From positions 2,914,001 to 2,978,000 of the forward strand of contig NW_025408676.1 of NCBI RefSeq assembly GCF_020360975.1: a DNA stretch of 64,000 nucleotides, in the 5' to 3' direction. This stretch comes from Hirsutella rhossiliensis (taxonomy: Eukaryota; Ascomycota; Sordariomycetes; Hypocreales; Ophiocordycipitaceae). Below the pieces are notes generated by a model. That model made no database searches. It was not told the DNA's origin and worked only from the letters and a program-made list of their open reading frames with translations. The position numbers were made by a program, and so were the translations under genes. Below, one piece after another: positions 63,501 to 64,000 of the stretch (position 1 is its first letter; every line of letters starts with the position of its first letter).

Positions 63501-64000
63501 AAAGCCTATAATAATTTACTTAAACGGTTATCCCTTTTATCTTATTTAGTAGCTAAATTATCGTAAAATTTTACTTTCTTTTAAATCTACTAGTCCTAGA
63601 AACTTATATCTTTATCCTAATATAGCTAGCTAGTTTTCTAGTTAATTAATAGGTTGCTCTCCTATAGCTATAAAAGTCTTAATATAAGGTTATATTCTCT
63701 AATATCTATAATATTAAAGTTAACTTATTTATTATAGCCTTAAATATTAATATTAAGGTAATTAATCTCTATATTAATAATTCTATTATTATAGTTAAAG
63801 GCCTCTCCTTTAATATTCGTAAGTTTATATAGATCTTTCTTATATCTCTGTATAAGTTAATAACGATTAATAACTCTAGGTAAAACGTAATTACTTATTA
63901 TACTATAGTCTAAAAGTATACGCGCGTAATATCCCGCGATTTAGATATTTAATACTATTTAGTTACTATAGCTTACCGTTATTATATATAGGGTCCTTAG
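60600..64000 (-). mobile_element. Ty3/Gypsy LTR retrotransposon relic B (cut by the window edge)
   Basis: On the minus strand the sequence reads, right to left, through reverse transcriptase (about 63080-62620: LKVAYNLIYIKKGYK, FGLFKYLVILFRLINILATF, VVYLDNILIFLDTLEEY, where YLDN replaces the catalytic YLDD). The RT/RNase H connection follows near 62480-62330 (NVKNV, SFLGFINYY, RFIKDFRKI, LYNLIKKEKGF). The integrase C-terminal module lies near 60800-60700 (EGDIVYLIRRNIK, LDFKKL, PFKVKK). The order and motifs fit a Tf1/chromovirus-like Gypsy element, different from relic A and in the opposite orientation. Stops at Gln/Trp positions show heavy RIP. Gag and the 5' LTR lie beyond the right edge or are unreadable. 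Confidence 0.85.

Larger units (their letters stand above)
48250..64000. repeat. RIP-mutated AT-rich block
   Basis: About 15.7 kb at the right edge is A+T-rich and contains almost no CpA or TpG dinucleotides (for example none in 52021-52140), while TpA is very frequent and CpG remains common. That is the footprint of repeat-induced point mutation, which converts CpA to TpA on both strands of repeated DNA. All frames are broken by TAA/TAG, many at expected Gln or Trp codons. Two Ty3/Gypsy relics and one other decayed ORF can be read through it. No intact gene is seen. Confidence 0.92.

Noticed and set aside
48250..64000. CRISPR array, tRNA or rRNA genes in the repeat block
   Set aside because: No regularly spaced repeats, cloverleaf-like blocks or rRNA-like sequence were seen by eye; the repeats present are transposon and minisatellite DNA.

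Overview
The window looks like nuclear DNA of a filamentous ascomycete, probably a Sordariomycete and plausibly Hypocreales. Genes carry short introns (about 45-115 nt) with GT..AG ends. A fungal-type secondary-metabolite cluster is present, and the right-hand quarter is repeat DNA heavily altered by repeat-induced point mutation (RIP). The exon structures below were built by hand from reading frame, splice signals and remembered family motifs. No database search was run.

Left block (1-17,100): conserved housekeeping genes, all on the minus strand, separated by long gene-poor spacers. In order they are a four-RRM RNA-binding protein of the Nrd1 (negative regulator of differentiation) type cut by the left edge, cytosolic asparaginyl-tRNA synthetase, a secreted-type agmatinase and CDC42. 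The spacers hold microsatellites and repeated short motifs (TACTCCGTA, TACCTAGGTA).

Transition (17,100-21,600): an AusD-like methyltransferase with an unresolved 5' end, a decayed NACHT/WD40 NLR relic, an AT-rich scar and a mitochondrial phosphate carrier.

Cluster (about 21,600-47,170): a LovG-like serine hydrolase, a cytochrome P450, a LovC-like trans-acting enoyl reductase divergent from a 2,962-residue LovB-like highly reducing polyketide synthase (KS-AT-DH-MeT-psiER-KR-ACP-C), two related LovA/ent-kaurene-oxidase-type P450s, an AusD-like methyltransferase, an MFS exporter and a Zn2Cys6 regulator. The core matches the part of the lovastatin/compactin pathway that builds and releases the decalin nonaketide. 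No diketide synthase (LovF), acyltransferase (LovD) or HMG-CoA reductase is visible. My inference is that the PKS and trans-ER build a reduced, probably decalin, polyketide acid, the hydrolase releases it, three P450s oxidise it, and a methyltransferase may methylate it, perhaps at the carboxyl group. The product may therefore differ from statins.

Right block (about 48,250-64,000): A+T-rich DNA in which CpA and TpG are almost absent while CpG persists, which is the RIP signature. It contains two stop-riddled Ty3/Gypsy retrotransposons in opposite orientations and a decayed ORF between them. No intact gene is seen there.
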